A DNA stretch of 39,665 nucleotides from Prosthecobacter sp. (GTDB lineage Bacteria > Verrucomicrobiota > Verrucomicrobiia > Verrucomicrobiales > Verrucomicrobiaceae). The translations under genes and the position numbers were made by a program. Location: NCBI RefSeq assembly GCF_014879935.1, contig NZ_JACSRD010000172.1:1-39665 (forward strand), written 5' to 3'. Numbering within the stretch: position 1 is the stretch's first letter; the number at the start of each line of letters is the position of its first letter. Shown here in pieces: positions 1-8,831 of this stretch. The notes beneath the pieces are model-generated. The model ran no database searches. It saw only the letters and a program-made list of their open reading frames with translations, and was not told where the DNA came from.

Positions 1-4
1 ACAT

Positions 5-184
5 GGACTGCGGCAGCCTGCTGCCGCTTTTCCGAGGCAGCCCTGCTGCCGTCAAAGTCTCCCGGCTCATGAAGAACACCCCACGCTGGCGCACTGGCGA
101 AAGCCCCTGAGTCATCGAAGCCCACACGACGTCCGACGGCCAGCAGGCTGGCCTCCCGAAAGCGGCAGCAGGCTGCCGCAGTCC
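5..184. repeat. Inverted-repeat (REP/MITE-like) element
   Basis: Two copies of a roughly 48-53 bp unit face each other, at 5-53 and 132-184. The outer 26 bases of each copy are identical when one is reverse-complemented (ggactgcggcagcctgctgc and onward). Each copy holds two short palindromes. The outer one is gcggcagc-ct-gctgccgc. The inner one is ggccagcctgctggcc in the right copy and a decayed aggcagccctgctgcc in the left. About 80 bp of unique sequence separates them and no ORF is present. The form is that of a non-coding palindromic repeat pair; mobility is inference. Confidence 0.7.
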
Positions 185-207
185 AAGGAGTCCATGGAGT
201 CCAAGGG
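181..207. repeat. 9-bp tandem repeat, three units
   Basis: Three adjacent nonamers, gtccaagga, gtccatgga and gtccaaggg, follow directly on the right arm of the inverted-repeat element and end 11 bp before the stop codon of the minus-strand gene. Nonamers starting with GTCC recur inside the coding sequence at 11937-11972. Confidence 0.7.
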
Positions 208-217
208 CTTTGTCCGT

Positions 218-1759
218 TCAAGGATTATCAAACCGCTTCATCGGAGCCGGTTTGCCGTCTTCGATGAGCCAAAGATCCTGCGCGTCGATGAAATGCCAGT
301 CGCCGTAGAGGGCGAAGAGGTTGGCTTGGCGGAACTCGAGCTCCAAACGGACGACTTGGCCGACGAGCGGTTCCAGCGTGGCTTTTTTCCAGGTCAGCGC
401 GTGGTGGAGCGAGTTCGCGTTTCGCATGGGGACGCAATCTTCGAAGCTCAAACCGGGCTGCGGCACGCTTTTGACATCGGTGATTTGAAAACGGACCTCG
501 CCGAAGTCGGCGGCGGCATTCACGGCGAGTTGCGCGGACTTGAGCAGCATCGGTTTCGACTGGATGCGGGCGAAGTCGCCGCGCGAGCGCAGGTGCATGA
601 AGCCGTCTTTGCGCACGGTGTGAAGCAGCACGGCGCTGGTGGGCTCCTTGGTGGCGTTTTTCGCGGCACGCTCGCGACCGTGCGCACCTTTGTGTGATTC
701 GGAGTAGATGCGCACCTCGGTGTCGGTGGCGACGAGGCTGCTGGGGCGGATCTGGGCGCAACCGTGCTGCGGGATGGGATTCAGCGCGATGAAGGGCTTC
801 CGTTGGCCGCGGATGAAGTGATGGCCGTCGTAGCTGAAGGTGAGCTGCGAGTCGAAGTCACCAAAGAACTGGTTGTAGCTGTTCACCGGCACGCTGCTGG
901 AGTTCCGGAAGGTCCACAGCACGCCGACATAGCCCGGGCCGCTGCGGATCACCGGCATGCCGTAAAAGCCCACCGGGCCGTCCACATCAAGCGAGTCGGG
1001 TTGCAGATGCAGCGCGGGTTCGCTCCACGTCGTGAAGTCACGCGTCTCACGCAGCGCGAGGCGACGATCTCCCCAACCGGGACGAGCGGTGAGGACATGC
1101 GTGCGGTCGCTCTCGCGAAAGAAAGAAAACACGGGCGGCTCGGGTGCCCAGTCGTCAGTGGCCCAATCGCCTTCTTTTTTCACCTGCCAGCGCAGGCCGT
1201 CCTTCGAGACGAGCGTGGCGGCCATGCTCATGTAGCGCTTTTTGCCCTCGCGCTTCGCGATGTCGTGCCAGCGATGCTTCGGATCGGCGAGCGCCTGCTC
1301 AAACACCGCGTCCGGGTCCTGCCGTCCGAACATTTTGAATGAGAAACCATCCGCCGCGACGGGATCGTGATACACGCCGCTGCCCTGACCGTGCGTGAAA
1401 GTAAAAATATGATGCGGCGCGAGCTTTCCGCCCTCCGGCTGCGCATCCGGCACCGGCAGCGGCTTCCACGCGATGCCGTTCTCGCTCTGCGCGGCCATGA
1501 TCGTGAACGGACTCCATTTGATCGAGTAAATCATGCGCCACTGCCCGCTCGCCGCATCCCGCCACACCGAAGGAAACACCATCGACGCATCCGGGAACTG
1601 CGGGTCCGTGTAAGTGCCCAGCGTTACAGCCTCGGGCGCGGTTTGCACCAGCTCCATGTTGTTCCAGGCATCCCAACGCGCGAGATCCCAAAACGGCAGC
1701 GCTTTTTCAGCGGCGGCGAGCGACGTAGTGGCGAGAAGAAGAGCGAGATGGCGGAGCAT
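218..1759 (-). CDS. Secreted five-bladed beta-propeller (glycosidase-like) protein
   Basis: A 513-residue protein with a short N-terminal signal peptide (about residues 1-17, ending LAAA). The body has repeated aromatic and Asp-rich strands (FPSVWRD, YSIKWSP, LWTFRNSS, FSYDGHHF) of the kind found in GH32/GH43-type propellers, where such strands line a sugar-binding cleft. The last 130 residues look like a beta-sandwich. I cannot assign a family or name catalytic acids with certainty. It is transcribed away from the BNR protein gene at 1830, with about 70 bp between the two starts, so the pair probably shares a promoter region. The likely role is periplasmic or extracellular sugar-polymer processing, by inference. 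Confidence 0.75.
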   Translation of the reverse strand: MLRHLALLLATTSLAAAEKALPFWDLARWDAWNNMELVQTAPEAVTLGTYTDPQFPDASMVFPSVWRDAASGQWRMIYSIKWSPFTIMAAQSENGIAWKPLPVPDAQPEGGKLAPHHIFTFTHGQGSGVYHDPVAADGFSFKMFGRQDPDAVFEQALADPKHRWHDIAKREGKKRYMSMAATLVSKDGLRWQVKKEGDWATDDWAPEPPVFSFFRESDRTHVLTARPGWGDRRLALRETRDFTTWSEPALHLQPDSLDVDGPVGFYGMPVIRSGPGYVGVLWTFRNSSSVPVNSYNQFFGDFDSQLTFSYDGHHFIRGQRKPFIALNPIPQHGCAQIRPSSLVATDTEVRIYSESHKGAHGRERAAKNATKEPTSAVLLHTVRKDGFMHLRSRGDFARIQSKPMLLKSAQLAVNAAADFGEVRFQITDVKSVPQPGLSFEDCVPMRNANSLHHALTWKKATLEPLVGQVVRLELEFRQANLFALYGDWHFIDAQDLWLIEDGKPAPMKRFDNP

Positions 1760-1829
1760 ACGGCTTCATAACGAGCAAAGCGGCTCGCTCATGCAGGTTC
1801 GAGCTTTTGTGAGCGTAGTTGAGGGTGCC

Positions 1830-3056
1830 ATGAAACCACTGCATCTCGCTCTGCTCTTCACTTTAATCACCTGCGCTTCACGAGCCGCCATTGAGGGTGA
1901 GAATGAGCATTTCCAATACCGACTGCCCACACCGGACGAGCCGTATGTGGACACGCAGCGGGACAACCGCATGTTTGCCTTCCTCGGCACGAAGATCATG
2001 CTGTCGGAGGATTGCGGGAAGACGTGGCCGCATGTGGCGGAGTTCGCGGAGGCAAAGGACATCACCTTCAGTGTGCTGTTGAAGAATGGGAACGTGCTCT
2101 TCGCCACGCGGGAGCGGCTTTTCCTGAGCACGGACAATCTCAAGACACATCGCGAGATCATCGTGAAGCGGCCGGAGGGCGGCGAGTATCGTTCGCACAC
2201 GCCGGTGGACCCGAAAAACCCCGGCTGGTATTTCCATTCGCTCGATGGCGAGCACTGCTTCGAGGTCGGAGGGAAGGAGATGTTGGTTTGGGGGAACTAC
2301 TGCAACGTGCTCGGCGGCGCGGTGCCGGTGAACATCTACTATTCCACCGACAACGGCGAGACGGTGAAGCTGGCCTACGCCTTCGGGCAGAACCCGAAGT
2401 TCCAGCAGAAGGGCGCGAAGCCGGACGATGCGATGCTCGGCAATCCCGAGAACAAGCTCATCGCCCGCCACATCCACAACGTGACCTACAACCCGACGGA
2501 GAACGCCTTCTACGCTGTCACAGGTGACATCGACCGCGGGCACGGGAACGAGGTTCACTGGCTCCGAGGCACCTACGATGCTACGGTGGACAAGTGGGAC
2601 TGGCAGCATGTCATCAGCGTGAACTCGAACTCGCGCTTCAAGTGCGGCGGCATCAACTTCATCGACGGCAAATGCCATTGGATCGCCGACGCGAACGGCC
2701 TCGCGCTCGCCAACCGCTATGACCGCGGCATTTTCATGTGCGATCCGAAGGACATCACGGACACGTCCAAGCACACGATGCTCTTCAATCCCGGCTACGA
2801 GTCGGCGAACATGCTTTACGAGGACGGCGTCTTCGTCGCCACGCACTGCGCACCGGCCTCGCCGTATGGCTGCGGCATCATCTGGTCTGGCGACAAAGGC
2901 AAAACCTGGGCGCAGTATGACCTGAAGGAGTTCGGCGCTCGCAGCGGCTGCCGCATCAACCGCAAAAACAGTGACGGCTGGTTCCGCATGGACCTGCGCA
3001 AAGGCTGGATCGAGCGGGCGGAGGTGCTTTTCCTGAAACCGAAATCATCAAAATGA
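1830..3056 (+). CDS. Secreted BNR/Asp-box repeat protein (sialidase fold)
   Basis: The ATG at 1830 is preferred over in-frame codons further upstream because it opens a clean signal peptide (MKPLHLALLFTLITCASRA). The mature part has Asp-box motifs S-x-D-x-G-x-T-W at about residue 59 (SEDCGKTW), mid-protein (YYSTDNGETV) and near residue 352 (WSGDKGKTW). This is the signature of sialidase-like beta-propellers. No Arg triad typical of true sialidases was identified, so enzymatic activity is uncertain. The 408-residue product overlaps the next gene by 4 bp (ATGA), which implies translational coupling with the FG-GAP protein. Confidence 0.8.
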   Translation: MKPLHLALLFTLITCASRAAIEGENEHFQYRLPTPDEPYVDTQRDNRMFAFLGTKIMLSEDCGKTWPHVAEFAEAKDITFSVLLKNGNVLFATRERLFLSTDNLKTHREIIVKRPEGGEYRSHTPVDPKNPGWYFHSLDGEHCFEVGGKEMLVWGNYCNVLGGAVPVNIYYSTDNGETVKLAYAFGQNPKFQQKGAKPDDAMLGNPENKLIARHIHNVTYNPTENAFYAVTGDIDRGHGNEVHWLRGTYDATVDKWDWQHVISVNSNSRFKCGGINFIDGKCHWIADANGLALANRYDRGIFMCDPKDITDTSKHTMLFNPGYESANMLYEDGVFVATHCAPASPYGCGIIWSGDKGKTWAQYDLKEFGARSGCRINRKNSDGWFRMDLRKGWIERAEVLFLKPKSSK

Positions 3057-4234
3057 AGCCAGTCCTTCTGCTCCTCACTTGCACTGCTTTGCACGCGGGC
3101 GACCTGTCGTGGGAGGTGATGGTGGTTCCCGGAGCTCCGTGGAAACGCCACACGATCGACAATACCTCAAGCGGCGCGGATGGCGTGAAGCTCGGCGACT
3201 TCAACCGCGATGGACTGCAGGACATTGTGACCGGCTGGGAGGAAGGTGGCGTCGTGCGTGTGTATGTGAATCCCGGCACGGACAAAGCGCGTGACGCGTG
3301 GCCGCAGATCACCGTGGGCGAGGTGCAGAACGTCGAAGAAGCGATCTTCACCGATCTCGATGGCGACGGAAGGCTGGAAGTCGTCAGCGGCACGGAAGGA
3401 AAAACGCGCACGCTTTACTGGCATCGTGAAATCCAAGGGAAGTGGCAGACCGATGTTTTTCCAGCGGCGAAGCAGATGTGGATGCAGGCCGCTGCGCTCG
3501 ACCTCGATGGCCGGCATGGCATGGATCTGCTGCTCGCCTCGAAGAACGACGGTGCCGCCATCGGCTGGTTGCAGGCGCCCGTGAAGGCGGATGATCTCAA
3601 CGCATGGTCCTATCAAGAGCTCCGCGACGCTGGCTGGCTCATGTCACTCGCTCCGCGCGACATGGATGACGATGGCGACGCGGATGCCGTCTTCAGCGAC
3701 CGCAAAGGGGCGCGCACCGGCGTGTTCTGGCTCGAAAATCCCGGCGCGTCGTCGAATCGCCGCCACACGCCATGGCAAGAGCACGCCATCGGAGGCCTCG
3801 GCAAGCAGGTCATGTTTCTCGATCTTGGCGACGTGAATGGCGACGGTCGAACGGATGTCGTGGCGGCAGCCAAGCCAGTCGAGATCGTCATCTGCCTGAG
3901 CAAGGCTGGTAGCGGCTGGCAGGAGCATGTCTTGAGGCTCGACGGCACAAACCTCGGCGACGCCAAGGCAGTCAAAATCGCCGACGTAAACGGCGACGCC
4001 CTTCCCGATCTCTTTTTCACCTGCGAAAATGCCAAGGGGCCACGCGAGGGAATTGTCTGGCTGGAACGGCAACGCGACGGCCCATGGAAGCAGCACACAC
4101 TCGGCGGGCCGGAAGGTTTGAAGTATGACCTGATGCAAACACTCGACCTGGATGGCGATGGCGATCTTGATGTCATTACCTGCGAGGAGCGGGACCAATT
4201 GGGTGTGGTCTGGTATGAGAATCCCTCGCGCTGA
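3053..4234 (+). CDS. Secreted FG-GAP/VCBS repeat beta-propeller protein
   Basis: A 393-residue protein with a signal peptide ending near residue 15 (LHAG). Seven Asp-rich, calcium-loop-like repeats run through the whole length: GDFNRDGLQDIV, TDLDGDGRLEVV, LDLDGRHGMDLL, RDMDDDGDADAV, GDVNGDGRTDVV, ADVNGDALPDLF and LDLDGDGDLDVI. Seven repeats fit one complete seven-bladed propeller of the integrin/FG-GAP type. Such proteins are common in PVC secretomes; the family alone does not tell the ligand. It is coupled to the BNR protein gene through an ATGA overlap and followed 37 bp later by the cytochrome gene. Confidence 0.85.
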   Translation: MKPVLLLLTCTALHAGDLSWEVMVVPGAPWKRHTIDNTSSGADGVKLGDFNRDGLQDIVTGWEEGGVVRVYVNPGTDKARDAWPQITVGEVQNVEEAIFTDLDGDGRLEVVSGTEGKTRTLYWHREIQGKWQTDVFPAAKQMWMQAAALDLDGRHGMDLLLASKNDGAAIGWLQAPVKADDLNAWSYQELRDAGWLMSLAPRDMDDDGDADAVFSDRKGARTGVFWLENPGASSNRRHTPWQEHAIGGLGKQVMFLDLGDVNGDGRTDVVAAAKPVEIVICLSKAGSGWQEHVLRLDGTNLGDAKAVKIADVNGDALPDLFFTCENAKGPREGIVWLERQRDGPWKQHTLGGPEGLKYDLMQTLDLDGDGDLDVITCEERDQLGVVWYENPSR

Positions 4235-4271
4235 GCAAGGCAGCCTTTCGTAGCTCGTATTCTTCGAACTC

Positions 4272-6593
4272 ATGCACGTTCGCCTTCCAGCATTGATCAT
4301 TTCCACGTTCGCCGCCGCGCACGTCGCCGCAGCTGACATGACGCCGGACCAGCGGGCCTTCTTTGAGCAGAATATCCGCCCGGTGCTCGTGAAGCAGTGC
4401 TACGAGTGCCATTCGCAGACCTCGAAGAAGCTCGGCGGCAAGCTCCTGCTCGACGCGCCCTCCGAAATGATCGCCGGTGGCGAATCCGGCCCCGCTGTCA
4501 TTCCCGGCAAACCCGACGAAAGCCTCATCGTGCAAGCCGTGCGCTACGACGGCCTCGAAATGCCACCAAAGAAGCGTCTTCCCGACAACATCGTGAACGA
4601 TTTCGTCGAGTGGGTGAAAATGGGCGCACCTGACCCGCGCACCGAACCGCCGAAGATTGTCAAAAAAGCCCCGCAGGAGCCGCTTTGGTCCCTCAAGCCC
4701 ATTTCCGGCCCCACGCCGCCGAAAGTCCAAAACACCGCCTGGCCACGCCAAAGCCTCGACGCCTTCATTTTGGCCAAGATCGAGCAAAACAGCCTCCAAC
4801 CCGCCCCCGATGCCGAAAAGGCCATTCTGAAGCGCCGCCTCTCTTTCGATCTCATCGGCCTGCCACCTTCGTCATTCGACATTCCTCATTCGTCATTGGA
4901 GGCTTATGTCGATTCGCTCCTCAACTCGCCCCACTTCGGTGAAAAATGGGGCCGCCACTGGCTCGATGTGGCCCGCTACGCCGAATCAAACGGCAACGAC
5001 GGCCTCTCGCGCAATCCGAGCTTCCCACATGCGTGGCGTTATCGCGATTACGTCATCCGCGCCTTCAATGAAGACCTGCCGTATGATCGCTTCATCGCCG
5101 AGCAGATCGCCGGAGACCTGCTTCCGGCCGATTCAGCCGAGCAGCGGGATCGCCAGCTCATTGCCACCGGCCTGCTCGCGCTCGGCGCAAAGCCTGCGAA
5201 GGCCATGAACGAGAACTTCGAGATGGATGTCATCGCCGATCAGATCAACGTCATCGGCAGCGGCATCCTCGGACTCAGCGTCGGCTGCGCACGCTGCCAC
5301 GATCACAAAACCGATCCCATCCCGACACGCGACTACTACGCCCTCGCCGGCATCTTCAAAAGCACCGAGACGATGTGGGGTGCCGCCGCACGCGAGGGCC
5401 TCACCGCACCGCAAACGCCGCTGCACGAACTTCAAGCCGCCGCCAAAGTCATGCCGCGTGCTGAGGTGGAGCCGATCATCGCCGCCAACAAGCCGCGCAA
5501 AACGCCCGCCAAAGCCTCCTTCAGCTACGCCGCCGATGCACCGCTCGCCATGGGCGTGCGCGACGCCAAAAAGATCGAGGACTGCAAACTCAACATCGAC
5601 GGCGAATCCAAAAAACTCGGCGCAGCCATCCCACGCGGCTTCCTCAGCGCCTGCGGCGGCGGCACCGTCGCCGATTTGAAGCAAAGCGGACGTCTCGAAC
5701 TCGCCAAGTGGCTCGCCAGCCCGCAGAACCCGCTCACCGCCCGCGTCGTCGTGAATCGCGTGTGGCTCCAACTCTTCGGCGAAGGCCTCGTCACCACCCC
5801 GAACGACTTCGGCCTCTCCGGCGAACGCCCCACGCACCCCGAACTCCTCGACCACCTCGCCACCCGCTTCATGCGTGAAGGCTGGAGCATCAAAAAGCTC
5901 ATCCGCAGCATCGTCCTGAGCCGCACTTATCAACAATCCAGCTTAGAGCAAAGGGCGAAGGGCATAGAGTCCCAAACCGTCGCTTCCCGCGAAGCGTCTG
6001 AACTCTCCGCCCTCCGCTCTTCGCTCTTTGCTATTCATCTTCGCCGTCGTCTCGACGCCGAAACCATTCGCGACACCATGCTCTTCGCCACCGGTGACCT
6101 CAATCGCCAGCCCGCGAGTGGTTCACTCATTCAGCATCGCGATGTGCTCATCAATGAGCTGCCCTCGCTGCATCAGCCCAGCTCGCAGCGCAGCGTCTAT
6201 CTGCTCATGCTGCGCAATTCGATGCCGCCCGAGCTCACGCCCTTCAATTTGCCCGATGCCATCACCGTCGTCGCCCAGCGCGACAATTCCGCACTCGCCA
6301 CGCAGTCGCTTTATCTGCTGAACAACGTCTTCGTCATCGAGCAATCACGTCGCTTCGCGAAACGACTGCTCCAATCACCCGCCGACTCCGAAAAACGCAT
6401 CGCTCAGGCCTATCGCCACGCCTTGGGCCGCGACGCCACCGCTGCCGAACTCCAGCGCGGCCTCGATTTCCTTCGCGAAGCCGACTCGATGCTCGTTTCG
6501 ACGCAAACCGATCACCCACGCCGCGAACTCGACACCTGGGCCGCGTTTTGCCAGGCCCTGCTCGCCAGCAATGAACTGCGCTATGTCGATTGA
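4272..6593 (+). CDS. Planctomycete-type cytochrome, DUF1549/DUF1553 protein
   Basis: A 773-residue secreted protein. An N-terminal signal peptide is followed by a PSCyt1 cytochrome domain with the haem motif C43-Y-E-C46-H47 and the MPPKK segment that often supplies an axial Met. DUF1549 follows (DLIGLPP, FGEKWGRHWLDVARYAESNG, IAEQIAGDLLP) with a second CxxCH at C339-H343 (CARCHDHK). DUF1553 closes the protein (SPQNPLTARVVVNRVWLQLFG, LRRRLDAETIRD). The family is almost confined to PVC bacteria and usually sits beside DUF1501 genes; its biochemical role is unproven. Two linkers carry repeat-like inserts: 4873-4900 (7-bp repeats) and 5945-6036 (hairpin). Confidence 0.9.
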   Translation: MHVRLPALIISTFAAAHVAAADMTPDQRAFFEQNIRPVLVKQCYECHSQTSKKLGGKLLLDAPSEMIAGGESGPAVIPGKPDESLIVQAVRYDGLEMPPKKRLPDNIVNDFVEWVKMGAPDPRTEPPKIVKKAPQEPLWSLKPISGPTPPKVQNTAWPRQSLDAFILAKIEQNSLQPAPDAEKAILKRRLSFDLIGLPPSSFDIPHSSLEAYVDSLLNSPHFGEKWGRHWLDVARYAESNGNDGLSRNPSFPHAWRYRDYVIRAFNEDLPYDRFIAEQIAGDLLPADSAEQRDRQLIATGLLALGAKPAKAMNENFEMDVIADQINVIGSGILGLSVGCARCHDHKTDPIPTRDYYALAGIFKSTETMWGAAAREGLTAPQTPLHELQAAAKVMPRAEVEPIIAANKPRKTPAKASFSYAADAPLAMGVRDAKKIEDCKLNIDGESKKLGAAIPRGFLSACGGGTVADLKQSGRLELAKWLASPQNPLTARVVVNRVWLQLFGEGLVTTPNDFGLSGERPTHPELLDHLATRFMREGWSIKKLIRSIVLSRTYQQSSLEQRAKGIESQTVASREASELSALRSSLFAIHLRRRLDAETIRDTMLFATGDLNRQPASGSLIQHRDVLINELPSLHQPSSQRSVYLLMLRNSMPPELTPFNLPDAITVVAQRDNSALATQSLYLLNNVFVIEQSRRFAKRLLQSPADSEKRIAQAYRHALGRDATAAELQRGLDFLREADSMLVSTQTDHPRRELDTWAAFCQALLASNELRYVD
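4873..4900. repeat. 7-bp tandem repeats inside a coding region
   Basis: Four heptamers, CATTCGA, CATTCCT, CATTCGT and CATTGGA, lie just after the DLIGLPP motif of the DUF1549 domain. They encode part of a non-conserved linker (SFDIPHSSLE). The form resembles the short tandem heptamer repeats known from cyanobacteria. Confidence 0.7.
5945..6036. repeat. Imperfect inverted repeat inside the DUF1553 coding region
   Basis: The left arm begins agagcaaagggcgaaggg. The right arm reads in reverse complement as agcaaagagcgaagagc with an extra ggaggg, then gcggagagt against catagagt. A nested hairpin, cgctt-cccgcg-aagcg, sits at 5981-5996. The insert falls between the conserved SRTYQQS and LRRRLDAETIRD segments and stays in frame. 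Confidence 0.65.
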
Positions 6594-6596
6594 GCC

Positions 6597-7604
6597 ATGA
6601 TTCATACCACCATCGATTTCGACAAGCCCGGCAAGCAGCAGGGCTTTCTGCAGGTGCCGTATTCACACAATCTCGGTGGCTGGGCGAATGTGATGATCCC
6701 TGTGACCGTCATTGCTCGTGGCAAGGGGCCGACAGTGCTCGTGCTTGGCGGCAATCATGGTGATGAATATCAGGGTCAGATCGCCATCATGAAGCTCGCC
6801 CGCGAGCTGGAGGCGGAGAAGGTGGGCGGGCGGCTCATTTTGATTCCATCGCTGAATTTTCCTGCCGCGCGCACTAGCACACGGCTCTCACCGATCGACG
6901 GCATGAACATGAATCGTGCCTTCCCCGGCGAGGCTGAGGGGCCCGTGACGAGCCAGATCGCGCATTACCTGCGCACGGTGCTGTTTCCGCTCAGCGATGC
7001 AGTCATCGACATCCATAGCGGTGGTCGCAGCATGGAGTTCGTGCCCTGCTCTCACATGCATCTCGTCTCAGATCGCGAGCAACGCCGCCGCATGTATGAC
7101 GCGATGCTCGCCTGGGGCACGGGGTTCTGCTTCATCTACGCGGACATCGCCGGCACAGGCTTGCTGCCCGTCGAAGCCGAGAACCAGGGCAAGACTGTTG
7201 TCACGACTGAGCTCGGCGGCGGTGAGTGCATCCCCGCCAGCGTGCATCGTATTGCGCAAAGCGGATTGAAAAACGTGCTCGTGCATCTGGGTGTGCTCAA
7301 AGGCCGTGTCGCACCGCGTGGGAAGCCGCCGATCCTCACACAGGCGCTCAATCGTGAGGACTACATCCTCGCGCCGGAGTCCGGCATCTTCGAGATCACT
7401 CTCGACCTCGGCTCCAAAGTTAAAAAGGGCCAGACCGTCGGCTACATTCACCATCTGGAGCGGCCCGATCGCGCACCGGAGCGCATTGTGGCCGCGAGCG
7501 GCGGCTACCTCATTACCATGCGTGCTCCATGTTTGACGCAGCAGGGCGATTGCATCGCTGTCATCGCCAGACAGGTCTCGGAACGTGAGGTGCTGACCGC
7601 ATGA
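6597..7604 (+). CDS. Succinylglutamate desuccinylase/aspartoacylase-family zinc deacylase
   Basis: A 335-residue cytoplasmic enzyme of the AstE/AspA (M14-like) amidohydrolase family, which removes acyl groups from N-acyl amino acids. The zinc-site residues are visible as G-G-N-H54-G-D-E57 and D-I-H140-S-G-G. The probable catalytic glutamate is E205 in TTELGGGE. A C-terminal biotinyl-like beta segment (SGIFEITLDLGSKVKKGQTV) is typical of the DoeB-like subgroup, which deacetylates N-acetyl-diaminobutyrate, but the substrate here is unknown. The ATG starts 3 bp after the cytochrome stop, and the end overlaps the MFS gene by 4 bp. Confidence 0.85.
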   Translation: MIHTTIDFDKPGKQQGFLQVPYSHNLGGWANVMIPVTVIARGKGPTVLVLGGNHGDEYQGQIAIMKLARELEAEKVGGRLILIPSLNFPAARTSTRLSPIDGMNMNRAFPGEAEGPVTSQIAHYLRTVLFPLSDAVIDIHSGGRSMEFVPCSHMHLVSDREQRRRMYDAMLAWGTGFCFIYADIAGTGLLPVEAENQGKTVVTTELGGGECIPASVHRIAQSGLKNVLVHLGVLKGRVAPRGKPPILTQALNREDYILAPESGIFEITLDLGSKVKKGQTVGYIHHLERPDRAPERIVAASGGYLITMRAPCLTQQGDCIAVIARQVSEREVLTA

Positions 7605-8821
7605 GCCGTGCACGCTCAGCCGGCGCGCTCGTCGCCTTCATGTGGGTCGCGTATTTCCTCAATTATTGCGACCGACAGGCGGTCTTCTCGATGTTTCCCT
7701 CGCTGAAGGCGGACTTGAAGATGAGCGACGAGCAACTCGGCCTCGTCGGCGCGATGTTTCTTTGGGTGTATGCCTTTGGCTGCCCGATCTCCGGCTATCT
7801 AGGTGATCGCTATTCGAAGCGGCTGCTCGTGGTGCTCAGTCTCATTGTCTGGAGCGTCGTAACGATCGGCACCGGGCTCGTGGCAGGTGGGGCGATGCTG
7901 CTCGCGATGCGTGCGGCGATGGGGGTGTCCGAGTCGCTCTACATGTCGAGCGCGGTCGCTTTGACGGCCAACGCCTACGCGGCGGACAAGCGATCGCGTG
8001 CTGTCTCGGTGCTCATGACCGGACAAATCGCGGGCACGGTTGCGGGGAGCTGGTTCGGCGGTTGGATGGCGGACCGCGGCCAGTGGCGCGGTGCCTTCTT
8101 CATCCTCGGAGCGGTGGGCGTGCTGTATGCACTGCCGTATTTCGCGTTTCTGCGGAAAGTCGGTGAGCCAGCCGCGGAGCCCGGTGCGCGGCTGTCGTTT
8201 GGCTCGCTGGGTCGTTCGCGCATGTTCGTAATGCTTTGCGTCGTCTTTCCAGTCTTCGTTTTCGGCCTTTGGTTGCTCTACGGCTGGCTGCCGGCCTTCC
8301 TGCATGACAAATTTGCGCTCAACCAGTCCGATGCGGCCTTCAATGCCACCGTCTTCCTGCAAACAGCCACCTTCATGGGCATCCTCTTCGGCGGCATGAT
8401 CGCCGACAGGCTCCACAAACGGGGGAAGGCGGCGCGCTTCTGGCTCATCGCCGTCGGCCTCGTGCTCTCCGCCCCCTGCATCCATCTTCTCGGCAACAGC
8501 GACACACTTCTCGTCACACGCATCGCCGCCACGGGTTTTGGGCTGTTCAGCGGCCTTTTCATCGCAAACATTTTCCCCGCCGCTTTTGATGTCGTCGGCA
8601 CCGAGGCCCGCGCGACGGCCGTGGGCCTGCTGAATTTCTGCGGGGCGATCATGTCCGGCTTCGCCACCCTCTTCGGCGGCCTGTGGAAGCAGTCGCTGGG
8701 CATCGACCGCCTGCTCAGCTTCACGGCCCTGGGCTACCTCGTGGCCGCGGTAGTGGTCGTCACCTGCATCAGATCGTTTTTTGATGAGGAGTGGCGGAAG
8801 GCGGAGCTGGTTCGTCCGTAG
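7601..8821 (+). CDS. MFS transporter (anion:cation symporter-like)
   Basis: A 406-residue integral membrane protein with about 12 hydrophobic helices. The first helix carries YFLNYCDRQ, and the loop between helices 2 and 3 carries the MFS signature G-Y-L-G-D-R-Y-S-K-R. A weaker copy in the second half (GGMIADRLHKRGK) marks the usual internal duplication. The N-terminal pattern resembles the ACS and related sugar-acid/organic-anion transporters. It starts inside the stop codon of the deacylase gene (ATGA) and is followed by the M81 gene, so its substrate is probably the compound handled by these enzymes; this is inference. Confidence 0.88.
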   Translation: MSRARSAGALVAFMWVAYFLNYCDRQAVFSMFPSLKADLKMSDEQLGLVGAMFLWVYAFGCPISGYLGDRYSKRLLVVLSLIVWSVVTIGTGLVAGGAMLLAMRAAMGVSESLYMSSAVALTANAYAADKRSRAVSVLMTGQIAGTVAGSWFGGWMADRGQWRGAFFILGAVGVLYALPYFAFLRKVGEPAAEPGARLSFGSLGRSRMFVMLCVVFPVFVFGLWLLYGWLPAFLHDKFALNQSDAAFNATVFLQTATFMGILFGGMIADRLHKRGKAARFWLIAVGLVLSAPCIHLLGNSDTLLVTRIAATGFGLFSGLFIANIFPAAFDVVGTEARATAVGLLNFCGAIMSGFATLFGGLWKQSLGIDRLLSFTALGYLVAAVVVVTCIRSFFDEEWRKAELVRP

Positions 8822-8831
8822 AAGAGTGCCC

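Noticed and set aside
1614..1829. A 72-residue N-terminal extension of the BNR protein
   Set aside because: It would run antisense through the start of the neighbouring gene and hide the clear signal peptide that begins at 1830.
1878..2846. A 322-codon minus-strand open frame opposite the BNR protein gene
   Set aside because: Composition is typical of an antisense shadow (Val/Arg/His-rich), and the sense strand has Asp-box motifs.
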